From positions 26,979-90,978 of IMG/VR virus record IMGVR_UViG_3300028558_000022: a DNA stretch of 64,000 nucleotides. One strand, 5' to 3'. The number at the start of each line of letters is the position of its first letter. Position 1 is the stretch's first letter. A program made the position numbers and the translations under genes. This stretch comes from a virus. The notes beneath the pieces are model-generated. The model ran no database searches. It was not told the origin of the DNA and saw nothing but the letters and a program-made list of their open reading frames with translations. Shown here in pieces: positions 39,440 to 49,327 of this stretch.

Positions 39440-39880
39440 TTACTCCAGTTGCGCTGTAAACTCCCACGTTCCGGTTCCGCTTGTGATGTTCATATTGAAC
39501 ACATCACCTTGAGTGATACTTAGAGGAGAGGACGTAAGTGCGGTAAACGTGAAGGTCGATCCGGCCACAACTCCACTTGAAATTGATGGATTCGCCGAGA
39601 AGACATTTGTCCCGTTCTGCGTAATGTTGAAGGTTAGACCGGTAGTAAGATCAGACTTCGTGACTACAACGGCGCACTTTGTTACATACCCATTGCGAGG
39701 AGCAATTCCGTACAGCGCGACATTAGAGCCTACTGTCCCACTTGAGATCGAAAATGCTACCACAATGGGAGGCGTATTCGTTACGGTCACAACGCCGGGT
39801 GACGTTATCACCGCGCTCGTCGTTCCGCCCAAGTTGAAGTCGATCTCATTTATTCCGTTTGTGTTTACCGGGATGCTCAT
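39440..39880 (-). CDS. Beta-rich virion protein
   Basis: 146 residues. All-beta with alternating Thr/Ser/Val (NTPPIVVAFSISSGTVGSNV, SDLTTGLTFNITQNGTNVFS, GDVFNMNITSGTGTWEF). A related stretch (FSIKQNGTQVATLTFNTGSS) occurs in the 47630 protein, so this fold is used more than once. Probably part of a tail appendage. Confidence 0.65.
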   Translation of the reverse strand: MSIPVNTNGINEIDFNLGGTTSAVITSPGVVTVTNTPPIVVAFSISSGTVGSNVALYGIAPRNGYVTKCAVVVTKSDLTTGLTFNITQNGTNVFSANPSISSGVVAGSTFTFTALTSSPLSITQGDVFNMNITSGTGTWEFTAQLE

Positions 39881-39889
39881 TGACCGCCC

Positions 39890-40297
39890 TTAGTAACCAG
39901 CCAAGCCCGCGTTCGTCGCGTACCAATTTGTGTCCGCAGAGTTGTACGAAAACCTCTGAGCGGTTCGCTTGTTTGCAGTTGTGCTTATGGCTATCGCACC
40001 GAGAAGATTGGACGGGAGCGTTACCGCATGGCCGGATGCGTCCTGTACCCAAATAATCGTGATTTCCTGACCATCAATGACGCCGCTAGGGACTGTAATG
40101 GATGTCAGAGCTTGATTGACGCTAACGAAGAAACTTGAGTACAGAGTCGCATCCAAAGTGATCGTACCGGATGAAGGTGTGACCGTTTGCTTTTTGATGC
40201 CGTAGTACCCAGAGACATTCCCGGAGCTATCTTGCTGCCATGTAATGTTTGTCCCGCCAGCGGGTGCGGCGGGAGTCGTGTTACTTAGGTTAATCAC
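39890..40297 (-). CDS. Beta-rich virion protein
   Basis: 135 residues. Disordered Pro/Gly/Ala N-terminus, then SSGTITLDATLYSSFFVSVN and EITIIWVQDASGHAVTLPSN, a repeating strand-turn pattern seen in phage fibre C-termini. Its end (ADTNWYATNAGLAGY) is aromatic. No enzyme motif. Confidence 0.65.
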   Translation of the reverse strand: MINLSNTTPAAPAGGTNITWQQDSSGNVSGYYGIKKQTVTPSSGTITLDATLYSSFFVSVNQALTSITVPSGVIDGQEITIIWVQDASGHAVTLPSNLLGAIAISTTANKRTAQRFSYNSADTNWYATNAGLAGY

Positions 40298-40319
40298 TCG
40301 ATGTTGCCCTTTTTACACT

Positions 40320-41411
40320 TCAACCAATAAACCAGCCAGTGCCGTCAGACCATACTGGGACTTTATTTGCCCCGCCACTTGTGTATGCCGTTCCGAATGT
40401 ATTGGCCGTAGCATCACTAACGAACGCTCTTGCACCCACGCCCGCTGTTGCGGCTGAGACTATTGGCGTTCCGGCTGCACTATAAACAATCTTTGCTTTC
40501 GTGTAGGGTAGCTCTACCGGTCCTGCAAAAGAACTTAAACTAGTTCCTTCTGAGAATAGTTGGTAAACGGTTCCAACACCTGAAGCATTCTGCTCTTGGA
40601 TGTACAAGCCACGACGCAACGTGATTGTTGAGCCGTTGGTCAGTACCGGAGTGTTAACGTTTATACCGTTTGCTTCGTCGATGGTCCCTGCGTTCGTCTC
40701 AAAATATACATCTACGTTCGTGGCATTTGCCATTCCCCCGACACTGTTGTTGTAAATGTCGAATTGGGCGTTCGTCGCATTGTCTATTCTGCCTGTGCCA
40801 TTATTGGCGACTGCCGCTCCCATCCCAAAAGCCGTCTGGACTTCTCCAGATGATGTATTTGTAATACCGCAGTCAAAGGCGAACATCGTTGGCAATGCCG
40901 ATGCGCCCGTCCCTGTACCGCTGTAATTTGCGTTTGCCTGAAACGCCGCTCCGCCCTGCGTCCAGTTGTTCCCGTTCATATCCATTTGAATCTTAATGGC
41001 GGTAGGAAAAGCGGTCTGAGAGGCAGATGGATCGAGTGTCAATCCTACAAATAATCCATTCTCGGTCGATGAATTATTATTGGTTTCAGTAACGACAACA
41101 ATTGAGGCGGAAGGGCTTCCATCTCCAGTCGGCACACTGTCAATGGTCGATCCCGCGCCAAATGCAAAGTGTGTACCGTTGGTTGTGCCACCTGATGCAC
41201 CGGCAAAACTAGCAGCATTGTTAAACTGAATTTCTGAAGTCGATCCACCGGGATTACCGCTACCAACAGACACGACTTCCCAGCCATTACCGGCTGATAT
41301 GTACAACTCTTTGTTCACAACGTCTACACCGAACGATGGACTCTGATGTGAACCCGGAGCGGCGACATCCTGTACTGTCGGATCGCCTTGGAATACCTTA
41401 TCGAACGCCAA
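40320..41411 (-). CDS. Tail fibre-like protein
   Basis: 363 residues rich in Asn, Thr and Gly. N-terminus MAFDKVFQGDPTVQDVAAPG is of the type seen in phage fibre attachment regions; the middle is a long series of short beta-strands with NNGT- and DxYNNS-type turns (TGRIDNATNAQFDIYNNSVG), like a trimeric beta-helix. The C-terminus (GGANKVPVWSDGTGWFIG) is typical of fibre tips. Receptor unknown. Confidence 0.7.
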   Translation of the reverse strand: MAFDKVFQGDPTVQDVAAPGSHQSPSFGVDVVNKELYISAGNGWEVVSVGSGNPGGSTSEIQFNNAASFAGASGGTTNGTHFAFGAGSTIDSVPTGDGSPSASIVVVTETNNNSSTENGLFVGLTLDPSASQTAFPTAIKIQMDMNGNNWTQGGAAFQANANYSGTGTGASALPTMFAFDCGITNTSSGEVQTAFGMGAAVANNGTGRIDNATNAQFDIYNNSVGGMANATNVDVYFETNAGTIDEANGINVNTPVLTNGSTITLRRGLYIQEQNASGVGTVYQLFSEGTSLSSFAGPVELPYTKAKIVYSAAGTPIVSAATAGVGARAFVSDATANTFGTAYTSGGANKVPVWSDGTGWFIG

Positions 41412-41439
41412 TTTCTTTTCTCCTATTATACAACGCGTG

Positions 41440-41712
41440 TCAAGCGCCGTTGACCTTAACCATCTTCGGAACGTTAACGGTGATTAGGTAGTCATCGCTC
41501 ACCGTCACATTGTTGACTTGAATCGCCGCACGGATTGTCGGTTCCCACATATTCGTATTCGGGTTGAACTCAATAACCTCGCCGCCGATGAGAACGACGT
41601 TATCAACTGTCTTCCCACGAATGCCTACAACGGTCGCGTTCTGATTGCCAGCTTGAGACTGTACGTCGCCTTGTAACGGGTATAGGCCGCCCGGAAAGAT
41701 TTCGCGGTTCAT
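41440..41712 (-). CDS. Small virion-associated protein
   Basis: 90 residues from ATG 41712, which overlaps the stop of the preceding gene; GGAGAG lies just upstream. Beta-rich: TVVGIRGKTVDNVVLIGGEV followed by IRAAIQVNNVTVSDDYLITV. The frame is open further upstream but only as an antisense-like overlap with the 41712 gene. Probably a small head-tail or fibre accessory. Confidence 0.65.
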   Translation of the reverse strand: MNREIFPGGLYPLQGDVQSQAGNQNATVVGIRGKTVDNVVLIGGEVIEFNPNTNMWEPTIRAAIQVNNVTVSDDYLITVNVPKMVKVNGA

Positions 41713-42434
41713 TAGCTCTCCAGTCCGACGTATTGAATCGTCAAGGTCACCGCGTCGCTTGTCGCATCCAGATTCGTAATCGTCACGTAGACTGTCCCAA
41801 CTTGCGGGGTGTCTGCGTTGGCGCCGATTCGGTTCTGAAAGCTCCACTGATACGGGACCGTATCAAGGGCCACATCGCAGATAATGTTCTGCGCGGTCCC
41901 GGCTCCGGGCGGAGCGTCTAACGCGCGTGACAAATCTTGTGTCTGTGCGAGTGCTGTGCCGTAGAGTTGAACCCTACACGGACTGCCGACCGCAATTGAG
42001 AGAAGTTGGAAACTCTTCGGCATCGTGAAAGAGCCGACGAATTTGTTACCGGGAAATATGACAGGCGTCTTTACGACCGCCTGTGCCGCAGTGATCGAAC
42101 TGCCGCTTGAAGAACCACCGCCGCTCGATCCGCTTATGACGGTCGTATTGACAGTTGTAGTACCAGACGCCCCGACCGGCCCCAGCGACACCGGAGTAAG
42201 CAAACGCCGTTGAGGAACCTGACCCTTGACGTAGAACTGTCTCAGGGAGTCGGGTGACGCTTGCCACAATGGAGGCAATGGGCAGCGAATCATGGTATTC
42301 CTACCCGGTTCAAGACCGCCCGCCTGTTGTCCGTCGAATGTCGGCGACGGTGTGGGAGGGGCCGGACTTGGCGGGGTAGGTTGGTACCCCGTCAAGTTCT
42401 GCTTCGACACAATCGCATCAGCGATAGATGGCAC
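41712..42434 (-). CDS. Virion protein
   Basis: 240 residues. A Pro-rich linker (QPTPPSPAPPTPSPTF) near the N-terminus, a Ser/Gly linker (SGSSGGGSSSGSS) near 105, and a C-terminal beta domain (SFQLLSIAVGSPCRVQLYGT, GTVYVTITNLDATSDAVTLT). The last part looks like a jelly-roll subunit. Sits just after the large tail protein and coupled to the 90-residue gene. Confidence 0.65.
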   Translation of the reverse strand: MPSIADAIVSKQNLTGYQPTPPSPAPPTPSPTFDGQQAGGLEPGRNTMIRCPLPPLWQASPDSLRQFYVKGQVPQRRLLTPVSLGPVGASGTTTVNTTVISGSSGGGSSSGSSITAAQAVVKTPVIFPGNKFVGSFTMPKSFQLLSIAVGSPCRVQLYGTALAQTQDLSRALDAPPGAGTAQNIICDVALDTVPYQWSFQNRIGANADTPQVGTVYVTITNLDATSDAVTLTIQYVGLES

Positions 42435-42435
42435 G

Positions 42436-45400
42436 TCAATTCTCCTGTAAATAGCCGCCGAACACGGTGAGACTATTTAACTCGTTCGCGTAATTCTCAG
42501 CCGCCCACTTCACTTGAATCTGGATGTGGCGGCAAGCCGCTGCATCTTTCATCTCGTTTAGATAGAAACGCTGCGAATAGAACGAACGGCTTTCTTTCAG
42601 TCCGGGAGGATCAGGCTCCCATTTCTTCAGAATCTCGAACGGACCTTGGTAGTAAGGCAATGCCTCATCTACCAGTAGTCCGAGTGTGAGAGGGGTTCCC
42701 ACTCGCACTGATTCTGTTGTAATGAACCCGATGACTGCTACCTGTCCGGGTTGCGCCAATACCACCGACCCGATAACAGCATTGGCCGAATAGTTCTGAC
42801 CGTTGTCTTGGCTACTGCTCAAGTCGCGGTTCAAAATAGGTCCGGTTGCCGTTGGGCCGAGTAACAAACGATGCACGCCCGGCTGAACCTCGATACTCTG
42901 TACCGCTTTGCAGCCGCCGACAATTGTCGCAAACGGTGACCACGTATATCCCGTCTCAGGGGATGGGGTAGGTATCAATCGATACCATCCGTACTGACCG
43001 TCCGATACAAACCAGCCCTGATCTTCTCCATTGACGTACCACGTAACGTACACATCAGAGGAGTCCCATGTTTGACCGGGTTGTCCGTTGTTCAAACGGA
43101 ACTGATCGCCGATGGGGAAGCCCGCGTATGTGTCGCCCGCAGACGGATCGAGAATACAGAACTGATTGTCAGTCGTAAAGAACCCGATGAGCGACCCGTT
43201 GAGATCGAGAGCGTTGTAGCTCAAGAGACCAACACCTTCCATGATCGGAATGGGACTCTGGATCGGATTCGATGCCGTGCCCTGCCCTTGGATCGCGTAC
43301 ACATCCGAAACCGTGAACACAATCGCGCCGACCGCAGTCGGAACAATTCGTTTCACGAGCGACGGGAAGTTAGCGAAGTTCAACGGCGGAGTTCCGTTGA
43401 TTCCGTTACCTACCGGCGTATCGGGACCGGCTGTCCAGTACACGGTGTTACCGATGCTGTAGAAAATGCGGTTCAAGTGAAACGCGAGATTCATAGCGCC
43501 GGAAGCCGGAGGGGTGTTCTCCCCGGCGACAGCACCTTGGATCAGATTGTTCAGACCTGTATCCGGTGTGCTGTCTGTATAGCCGTTCACAATGTACTCC
43601 GCAAGCGGTACCGTGTACGTTGTGTACTTACCCGGTATCAGGAACGGAGTTGACTGACCGTCCGTTGTGCGGAAGATCGCAACGTAGTCACTTTGCGGAT
43701 CGATCTTGTCAAGACTCGGTAACCCGGCGCCGGGCGCCAAGGTCACTCCGGCAACGCCGATAAAGTTCCCGGTCGCTGCGGATAGAGTCGTGCAATTCGA
43801 CACTGTGTTGTCGAGCGTGTTTACAAGTGCTACCGCGTATTTCCAGCCACCGTTAAATGTACTGACCGTTCCAGTCGGCGGACTCGTTGCCGCACCGTCA
43901 TTGATCCAGATGAGATTTGGATTGTCCAACGTGAGTTGGTTCAATCCCGTCTGGAATGTCGGGGCAGTCGTGCCCGTCACACCTGACCTGTACGGCGTTT
44001 CTTTGTTGCCGTTCGGATCGGTGATAGACGAGTTAGCAAGTGTGAAGTTTGTACCGCCTGTCCAAACGAAGTCCGTGACCGGTCCGATATTCCACCATGT
44101 CAACTGACCGTTGGTCTCAGTCACGCTGGGATATTTCGGAGCGTAAGACGTGCTCCAAGACGGCCACACCGGGACATTCGTACCGCTCTCGGGGACACCG
44201 TTCGCAAGAGGAAAACCATTGCAGAGTACGTTTAGAACCTGACCTGAGTGGTACCAGTAATCAATGTCAAGCTCAATCGGATACACACCCGCAGTGGGGA
44301 AGTTCACCGTAAACGTATCGATGTTGGTCCCGCTAAGGTTCGTTCCGCCAAAGACGGGATAACCTTGTGCCGGAGTAATTGTCTGTCCGCTGGGATTGTT
44401 GTTCGGTCCACTGACTAGCGTGGCCCCGTTTCCAATTCCCCAAATCATACCGTCATGATGAGTGATCGTGAAGGTATACTGCCCGGCAACCGGTACGTTA
44501 AGGGACGACAGGATGATGAGCTGATAGTCCTGATGAAAGGACGGGAACGGATTCGTAGTAGAAACCGTCTCGCCCGCACCGTTCGTTACAACCCAGTTCA
44601 ACGAAGAGCCTGAACTCAACGGAGTGCCGGTATAGCTCAAGCTATTCAATGTCGTCGCCGACGCGAGCGCCGAGCCGGTGCTTGTGGGGTTCGTAAGAAT
44701 CACTCGTCCGACCGGACCCGAAGTCGGGGCCGAGTACAGATAAGCACTTACATTACCCTGAAGCGTTGGCTGCGATTGAGGCGCCAACTGAAACAGACAG
44801 TTCGTTCCGTAAGCATTTCCTATGACGAACTGACTCTGCGTTACCGCCGTGCCGTTTGCTGTCTCTGCAACGCCTGACGCGTTCTGAAGCGTGACGGTCG
44901 TCGATGACGACGCAGTGCAAAGGAATGTTCCGTTGTTCGCAGAGTGCGTGAATCCAGTTACAACGAAGAGCTTCCCGGCATAAGCGTTCAGTGCTCCGCC
45001 AGTGACACTGCCCGTGTATACCGTTGTGCCCGCGCTCGCATTGGCAACCGAAGTCAGGGCCAAAGTCGCGCCGGGGACGTAGTTCGTGTGTGACGACCAA
45101 TTCAATGAGGCCGCCGTCTGGATCATTCTCCAAACGACCGTGCCGTCTGTCGTTGTAGTACCGACACTCGTTGCCCACGTAGGCGCTGATGTGCCGCTCT
45201 TCCCTGCTGTGACAACCTGTTGGAGGTTTCCGTTCGCGTCGATTATGACGCCAGCATAAGAGAAATAAGTACCCGATCTCCACGATACCGCCGATTGGCC
45301 GATAGTCGGGGTAATCGCCGTCGTCGGCATGGCGATTCCCCAATTCATAACCGGGTTACCGCGATTCGTCCATTGAACTGTACCGTCAATGGTCGTGCCG

Positions 45401-46302
45401 CCTTGGTAGTTGTTCCCGCTCGCCGGGACAACAGTGCTCCATGTCGGAACGACTCCACCGGAAATAGGTGTTGACGTTAGTGTCAGCTCAGCGGCCTGAA
45501 CGTTGCTCTCAGCGGTAGGGCCGTAGTCACCTGTCGTAAACGTTGCGGTGAAGGTGCTGCCGGAAACGGACACTACAGTGACGGTCTGATTCTCCAATAC
45601 AGTCGCGGCCATGCTCGCCGGGAATTGAATCACGCATCCCGTACTGAGTACGTTCGTCAATGCCGTACTCGCCGTGACCGTCAAAACATTACTCGTGACC
45701 TGAGTCTGAGTAACAGTGATGACGGTACCGGTAAGCTGCTGAATGTTGCCGTTTGGGTCTATCAGAAATGTCGAAAAGAACGAAGACACCGGTCCGTTCC
45801 AAACGGTGTTTCCCGTCCAATTGACGAGCGTCTGAAGCCACTTTTTATTACTGACTCCATCTCCCCAGTACAAAGAGTTCCCTACCGATTGCATGTAGCT
45901 CTGCCCGGCGCCCGTGGTCTTTGTCCAGAGGAGTGTCTTAGTTCCTTGGTAAAGCGAGTAAAGGGCGGCGGCCTGATCCACCATGATCTTGATCTGTTCA
46001 ACGTTCGCATCGAACATGCGGAACTCGTAGAACCGATTGACTGAGGTATAGGAGTTCGAGTCGTATACAGGATTACCGGGGCGCCGACCCAGTGTCAGTC
46101 GGTTTGTGATCTCAACGTTACTACCAGCAATGAGCGCATCGCCAGCGGCCCCGTAATACTTCTCCGTGATTCGAGTTGTAGTGGCATCACGTAACGGACT
46201 GCGATTCGTGTTCAAACCACCTGACCAGCGACCTACATAGATAGTCGCAAATTTTGTCTCGCTCTGTGGCTGAGCGCCGGATAGTCCTAAAATGTTTGGC
46301 AT
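42436..46302 (-). CDS. Large tail protein (tail-tubular-B-like) with inserted modules
   Basis: 1288 residues. The start (ATIYVGRWSGGLNTNRSPLR, then YYGAAGDALIAGSNVEIT) and the end (PGLKESRSFYSQRFYLNEMK) fit podovirus tail tubular protein B (T7 gp12-like), but it is about 500 residues longer. The surplus is made of modules: three copies of the DPNGNxQ...APTW...DGTVxW unit (one split by another module), one GSTFTATFTTGDYGPTAES unit, one NNGTF unit with ANNGTFLCTASSS, and a PA14-like carbohydrate-binding barrel (GQYTFTITHHDGMIWGIGNG). It likely forms the tail nozzle and binds the cell surface. Confidence 0.75.
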   Translation of the reverse strand: MPNILGLSGAQPQSETKFATIYVGRWSGGLNTNRSPLRDATTTRITEKYYGAAGDALIAGSNVEITNRLTLGRRPGNPVYDSNSYTSVNRFYEFRMFDANVEQIKIMVDQAAALYSLYQGTKTLLWTKTTGAGQSYMQSVGNSLYWGDGVSNKKWLQTLVNWTGNTVWNGPVSSFFSTFLIDPNGNIQQLTGTVITVTQTQVTSNVLTVTASTALTNVLSTGCVIQFPASMAATVLENQTVTVVSVSGSTFTATFTTGDYGPTAESNVQAAELTLTSTPISGGVVPTWSTVVPASGNNYQGGTTIDGTVQWTNRGNPVMNWGIAMPTTAITPTIGQSAVSWRSGTYFSYAGVIIDANGNLQQVVTAGKSGTSAPTWATSVGTTTTDGTVVWRMIQTAASLNWSSHTNYVPGATLALTSVANASAGTTVYTGSVTGGALNAYAGKLFVVTGFTHSANNGTFLCTASSSTTVTLQNASGVAETANGTAVTQSQFVIGNAYGTNCLFQLAPQSQPTLQGNVSAYLYSAPTSGPVGRVILTNPTSTGSALASATTLNSLSYTGTPLSSGSSLNWVVTNGAGETVSTTNPFPSFHQDYQLIILSSLNVPVAGQYTFTITHHDGMIWGIGNGATLVSGPNNNPSGQTITPAQGYPVFGGTNLSGTNIDTFTVNFPTAGVYPIELDIDYWYHSGQVLNVLCNGFPLANGVPESGTNVPVWPSWSTSYAPKYPSVTETNGQLTWWNIGPVTDFVWTGGTNFTLANSSITDPNGNKETPYRSGVTGTTAPTFQTGLNQLTLDNPNLIWINDGAATSPPTGTVSTFNGGWKYAVALVNTLDNTVSNCTTLSAATGNFIGVAGVTLAPGAGLPSLDKIDPQSDYVAIFRTTDGQSTPFLIPGKYTTYTVPLAEYIVNGYTDSTPDTGLNNLIQGAVAGENTPPASGAMNLAFHLNRIFYSIGNTVYWTAGPDTPVGNGINGTPPLNFANFPSLVKRIVPTAVGAIVFTVSDVYAIQGQGTASNPIQSPIPIMEGVGLLSYNALDLNGSLIGFFTTDNQFCILDPSAGDTYAGFPIGDQFRLNNGQPGQTWDSSDVYVTWYVNGEDQGWFVSDGQYGWYRLIPTPSPETGYTWSPFATIVGGCKAVQSIEVQPGVHRLLLGPTATGPILNRDLSSSQDNGQNYSANAVIGSVVLAQPGQVAVIGFITTESVRVGTPLTLGLLVDEALPYYQGPFEILKKWEPDPPGLKESRSFYSQRFYLNEMKDAAACRHIQIQVKWAAENYANELNSLTVFGGYLQEN

Positions 46303-46324
46303 TCGATTCTTTTGGTCTCTTTAT

Positions 46325-47620
46325 TTACGGAGTTCGCGTGTTACCTACATTCACCCATACGCGCGGAATGTTCGGCACGGAGTAAATAGTCATCTGAAGG
46401 TTATTCAAATCGACCTGTGCGCCGTTGGATAAGGTACCGCTGATATTCACGCCGAGAGTGTTGGTTCCGTTAACGGCATTCCACGCAAGCGGCCCGACGC
46501 CCCACGTATCGCCGTCGCCGCCGAGAGTATAACTAGATGCCCAGCTACCTACCGTGAGGTTCTTCGGCGTACCTATTGGCGTGCCATTCAAAGTAAGCTG
46601 GGCCACGAGATTCGCAGCTCCACCGCCTACTGAGTCTCCAGTAGAAAAGTTGACCTGAACTCCAGAAGTACGACTAGCTCCGGGAATGTTGATTGTGAAA
46701 TGTGATGCGCTCAACGTTTGAAGTTGAGTAGCACCGACAGGAGTTCCTCCGCCCGGTAGAGAGTACACAACTGCTACGCCGAAAAACGATATATAGCTGT
46801 TGTAGAAATAAGGGGTACCGACGCCAGCGGTCGTAGACTGAATCTCAAAGCTAAAAGTTACACTCGAAAGAACTGACAGACTCGTACCGAGATTCGGACC
46901 TACCTGCAACGTACCATCCAAGGGGAATTGATAGGACAAGCTCGTCGGGTAATGTACCTTGAAACCCTGAGTGGAGCCGCCCGCTGTGGTCCCTTGTGCG
47001 ACGGGATAAATAGCTTGCACTACGGCGCCGGGAGGCAAAGTCGGTATCGTGCATGACCCACTTGTTGAAACTAAAAGCGGAGCAAACGAGCATCCATCAC
47101 ACCCACCGCCGCCGCGAAGTGTGCTTACATAACCGCCCGGCAGAAGATTAAAGCATCCTCCAATAGCGGATTGTGGGTTGGGATCGGGACCGGGCGGTCC
47201 TGTGTAGACCACATATTGCCCGACTGGTGGCGTTACGGCTTGGAAGTTGGCCGCATAGGTGTACTTCGTTGTCGGAGTGGCGACTCCAAGGTCAAACGTG
47301 GAACTAACATCAGCGTGAGTGAAATTCGCAGAAAATGAAGTTGAACTAAGTCCAGCGGGAAGGACAGTGAGTGTCACGCCGTTCAAGTATGTACCAGTCA
47401 GAAGGCTAGAGATCACTACACTCTGACCGGCTGAAAGCGTAACTCCCTGAGGGTTCGTAGAAAAGCTGACTACATTCGAACTTATCGAGAATCCAATGAT
47501 GAAAGCAACCGCTGTCGTACCTATTCCTGTACTTGTAGCCGAGCTGGAATCTGCCCAGAGTATGCCTTCACCCTGACTTGTAACTGATCCCGGACTTATC
47601 GGGCCAAACGGTATTCCCAT
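46325..47620 (-). CDS. Virion surface protein with a module-B unit
   Basis: 431 residues from ATG 47620 (AGGGG five bases upstream); GTG 47623 is the alternative. Near residues 42-115 is module B (SVVISSLLTGTYLNGVTLTV then FSANFTHADVSSTFDLG), related to one unit in the 1288-residue protein. A Cys-containing turn (RGGGGCDGCSFAPL) follows, and the C-terminal 220 residues form a large beta-sandwich (SRTSGVQVNFSTGDSVGGGA, NLQMTIYSVPNIPRVWVNVG). Probably a tail appendage. Confidence 0.7.
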   Translation of the reverse strand: MGIPFGPISPGSVTSQGEGILWADSSSATSTGIGTTAVAFIIGFSISSNVVSFSTNPQGVTLSAGQSVVISSLLTGTYLNGVTLTVLPAGLSSTSFSANFTHADVSSTFDLGVATPTTKYTYAANFQAVTPPVGQYVVYTGPPGPDPNPQSAIGGCFNLLPGGYVSTLRGGGGCDGCSFAPLLVSTSGSCTIPTLPPGAVVQAIYPVAQGTTAGGSTQGFKVHYPTSLSYQFPLDGTLQVGPNLGTSLSVLSSVTFSFEIQSTTAGVGTPYFYNSYISFFGVAVVYSLPGGGTPVGATQLQTLSASHFTINIPGASRTSGVQVNFSTGDSVGGGAANLVAQLTLNGTPIGTPKNLTVGSWASSYTLGGDGDTWGVGPLAWNAVNGTNTLGVNISGTLSNGAQVDLNNLQMTIYSVPNIPRVWVNVGNTRTP

Positions 47621-47629
47621 CACTTACCC

Positions 47630-48334
47630 CTAATTGAGAGCGATTCCGCTCAGAAGAATACCAACGTCCGAAAGAGTGGTATCGGCAACTGACGGAGCCA
47701 CAACGCTTAGCACGTCCCCTGCATTGAAGGTCACGCCTACCGACGAAAACACACCGGAAGAAGAACCGGTATTGAACGTCAGTGTGGCAACTTGCGTGCC
47801 ATTTTGTTTTATTGAAAACACAGCCGCAGATGTCGCGTTCGTACCGCACGTTCCCGTGCTCGGCGATAGGTTCGCTGAGAATCGAACTGGACGTTCCAGT
47901 TTGAGCAAAAGAACTAACTCACTCGCGCTCGGAACTCCCGGAACGAACATACCGATGTCGTAAGTGACAATGGGCGTGCTCGTTGTATTGATGCTCGCCG
48001 GTACCCATGCCCCAACATCATACGGAGAAGGCGTACTGAACACTTGCTGAGCGTTCGGACCCCACACAAGCTGTCCTTGCTGGGTATAGGCGGAGACGGT
48101 GTAGAACGTGTTGACCGGACTGATTACATCATTAGGCCACACACTTTGAGCCGGAGACGTACTGATGTTCCCGTTTGAGTCGAGAGTGATCTCGATCTCC
48201 CGGCCCGCTGCGATCTCCGTGTTACCGTTGACCTGTCCGTCCTGACTGAGCTGCATCAAGAGGAACCCGTTAGCGAGCGGATTACCCTCAACGTCTTGAA
48301 ATGCTCCACCCGTGAGTTGTACTTTCGATGCCAT
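47630..48334 (-). CDS. Tail appendage protein
   Basis: 234 residues. The first ~105 (GGAFQDVEGNPLANGFLLMQ, TLDSNGNISTSPAQSVWPND, then TVSAYTQQGQLVWGPNAQQV) are homologous to the whole 111-residue protein at 49328, a fold frequent at the start of podovirus appendages. The C-terminal part repeats the QNGTxVxTLTF strand pattern of the 39440 protein. Likely an adhesin subunit. Confidence 0.7.
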   Translation of the reverse strand: MASKVQLTGGAFQDVEGNPLANGFLLMQLSQDGQVNGNTEIAAGREIEITLDSNGNISTSPAQSVWPNDVISPVNTFYTVSAYTQQGQLVWGPNAQQVFSTPSPYDVGAWVPASINTTSTPIVTYDIGMFVPGVPSASELVLLLKLERPVRFSANLSPSTGTCGTNATSAAVFSIKQNGTQVATLTFNTGSSSGVFSSVGVTFNAGDVLSVVAPSVADTTLSDVGILLSGIALN

Positions 48335-48337
48335 TGT

Positions 48338-49324
48338 TTACACCTTGCACTTAATGAACCACGTCAGGCCGCCCGTGTTGTTGTACTCCCCGGAGAAGAT
48401 GGTCACGGAGTTGTACTGTGCGGCCAATACATAAGTTGATGCGCCGTCAATTGTGTCTCCGTGTCCGGCATTTGGAGTTATGGTCACAGCGTTAGCCGAT
48501 GCGTCCATCTTCTTGAAAGTGAACTCAAAGCCGGTACCGGCACCCGCCGACCCCAAACTGGGAAGATTGACCGTGATCGCGCCGGAGGTTGCATCGAACA
48601 CGATCATGTTGTTGAAGGTAAACGCTACGTTATAAGTGGCTGAAGTAACGCGAGTGCATAGGTATTCAATTGTCCCGGAGAACTGAACCTGACCTGCGTT
48701 AATACCAACAAAGGTGGCGTTGACGAACAAATCTCCGGTCGCGTTTTCAAAACTGATGTTGTACGAAAAGTTCTGGAGGTTGACGTTCCAACTTCCACTA
48801 GCTCCGTTCGCATTCTCATTTATAGTGTCCGCATTGAACTCTATATCGCCGTTAGCCGACCTATGCGGCCCTAACTCAAAGCTCTGACCGCTAGGGATCG
48901 TTACAGTTTGGCTGCCTGTCGGACTCAGTAAAACGAATCCGCCCGTTTGCCATGTCGTTCCGTCAAAGTACACGAATTGCCCGAGGTCAACGGCCCAGAG
49001 TACCCACCCAGCCTTAGGGACATAGAAGTCCCAATTTGGAGCCAGTGTATCGTTGCCCGCATCCGTTACTTGAGTTGACCAGACGGCAATCTGATTGTCC
49101 TTGCCCGTCCACGCTCCTGTTAGGCTACCGCCGATCAGTAAGTACGAATCGCCGTTGCTCGGACTTGCGGGAGGGTCAGTTACGGACGTGCTCGTCACTC
49201 CACTCTGGACTAAAGCATCGACGCCACGTAAGAACGGACGAAGCTGATCGTAATACGCCTCGCCAATCGCGGCATTGTTGAGAAGGCCCAATTTAGGGCC
49301 GTAAGATATTGCGGCTGTACCCAC
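48338..49324 (-). CDS. Tail fibre protein with DUF2793-like domain
   Basis: 328 residues. Residues 45-130 (PPASPSNGDSYLLIGGSLTG, NQIAVWSTQVTDA, then WVLWAVDLGQFVYFDGTTW) match the DUF2793 pattern found in phage and gene-transfer-agent tail proteins. The C-terminal 90 residues (ATSGAITVNLPSLG, KKMDASANAVTITP, GDTIDGASTYVLAAQYNSV) form the common fibre-tip beta module. It is probably a receptor-binding fibre. Confidence 0.75.
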   Translation of the reverse strand: MGTAAISYGPKLGLLNNAAIGEAYYDQLRPFLRGVDALVQSGVTSTSVTDPPASPSNGDSYLLIGGSLTGAWTGKDNQIAVWSTQVTDAGNDTLAPNWDFYVPKAGWVLWAVDLGQFVYFDGTTWQTGGFVLLSPTGSQTVTIPSGQSFELGPHRSANGDIEFNADTINENANGASGSWNVNLQNFSYNISFENATGDLFVNATFVGINAGQVQFSGTIEYLCTRVTSATYNVAFTFNNMIVFDATSGAITVNLPSLGSAGAGTGFEFTFKKMDASANAVTITPNAGHGDTIDGASTYVLAAQYNSVTIFSGEYNNTGGLTWFIKCKV

Positions 49325-49327
49325 TAA